Assembly: GCA_024663395.1 (NCBI GenBank)
Contig: JANFAH010000175.1
Coordinates: 1 to 40,106, forward strand
Source of the DNA: Pisolithus tinctorius
Lineage: Eukaryota; Basidiomycota; Agaricomycetes; Boletales; Pisolithaceae
Direction of reading: 5' to 3'
DNA length: 40,106 nt
Shown here: one piece after another, positions 40,068 through 40,106 of the stretch
Layout of the letters: each line of letters opens with the position of its first letter
Position numbering within the stretch: position 1 is the stretch's first letter
The notes under the pieces: model-generated
Databases searched by the model: none
What the model saw: only the letters and a program-made list of their open reading frames with translations
What the model was told of the DNA's origin: nothing
Position numbers and translations under genes: made by a program

Positions 40068-40106
40068 CTTGTTGCAAAGTTGAAGTGATCAGCAGGCTGG
40101 TGGTAT

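Overview
This window is a transposon graveyard from a filamentous basidiomycete, most likely an agaricomycete. The evidence is chromodomain Ty3/gypsy elements, a PIF/Harbinger transposase with a convergent Myb/SANT-like partner gene, a Penelope-like reverse transcriptase, a FunK1-type fungal kinase fragment and candidate introns of roughly 43-58 nt. I found no intact host gene, rRNA or CRISPR array. Almost every gene is a pseudogene, and most of the damage is one kind of change: CpG to TpG or CpA. It turns CGA arginine codons into TGA stops and catalytic GAC/GAT aspartates into AAC/AAT.

Left part (1-17325), three gypsy elements. E1 (+, 1-4946) enters truncated in reverse transcriptase and runs through RNase H, integrase, chromodomain, an antisense accessory gene, a polypurine tract and a 3' LTR. 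It sits in E2 (+, 4947-11306), an older gypsy element with protease, a dead RT (YLNN), RNase H with an 87-bp tandem duplication, and only the zinc-binding part of integrase. A solo LTR of the E1 family (5604-6287, TSD AACCC) also sits in E2. E3 (-, 11307-17325) lies in what looks like the 3' LTR of E2. It has both LTRs, but its 5' LTR joins directly to mid-protease, so gag is gone. E3 carries an antisense accessory gene at the same place as E1.

Middle (17326-20033): a stretch with no gene I can name, a possible solo LTR with a TATA box, and a FunK1 C-terminal fragment.

Right part (20034-40106): a Harbinger-type transposon (E4) forms the base layer. Its transposase is split at 20730/29161 by a Penelope-like element (E5, -). 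E5 is itself split at 21635/26328 by a 4.7-kb element with very long terminal inverted repeats (E6). E6 holds 65-bp hairpin satellites, tRNA-derived segments and a dense array of CACGTG sites. The Harbinger partner gene is split at 29949/39115 by a gag-protease-only LTR element (E7, +). E7 carries a solo LTR of the E1 family (32268-32981, TSD GTATT), about 5 kb of decayed tandem protein modules, and a captured piece of a sterol-biosynthesis dehydrogenase gene.

Removing E6 in silico, leaving one copy of its 7-bp TSD, restores the E5 frame. Removing the solo LTR does the same for E7. That supports the nesting order. The least expected items are the Zn2Cys6-like antisense genes, the tandem modules in E7, the gene capture and the structure of E6. 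All counts and comparisons were made by eye.
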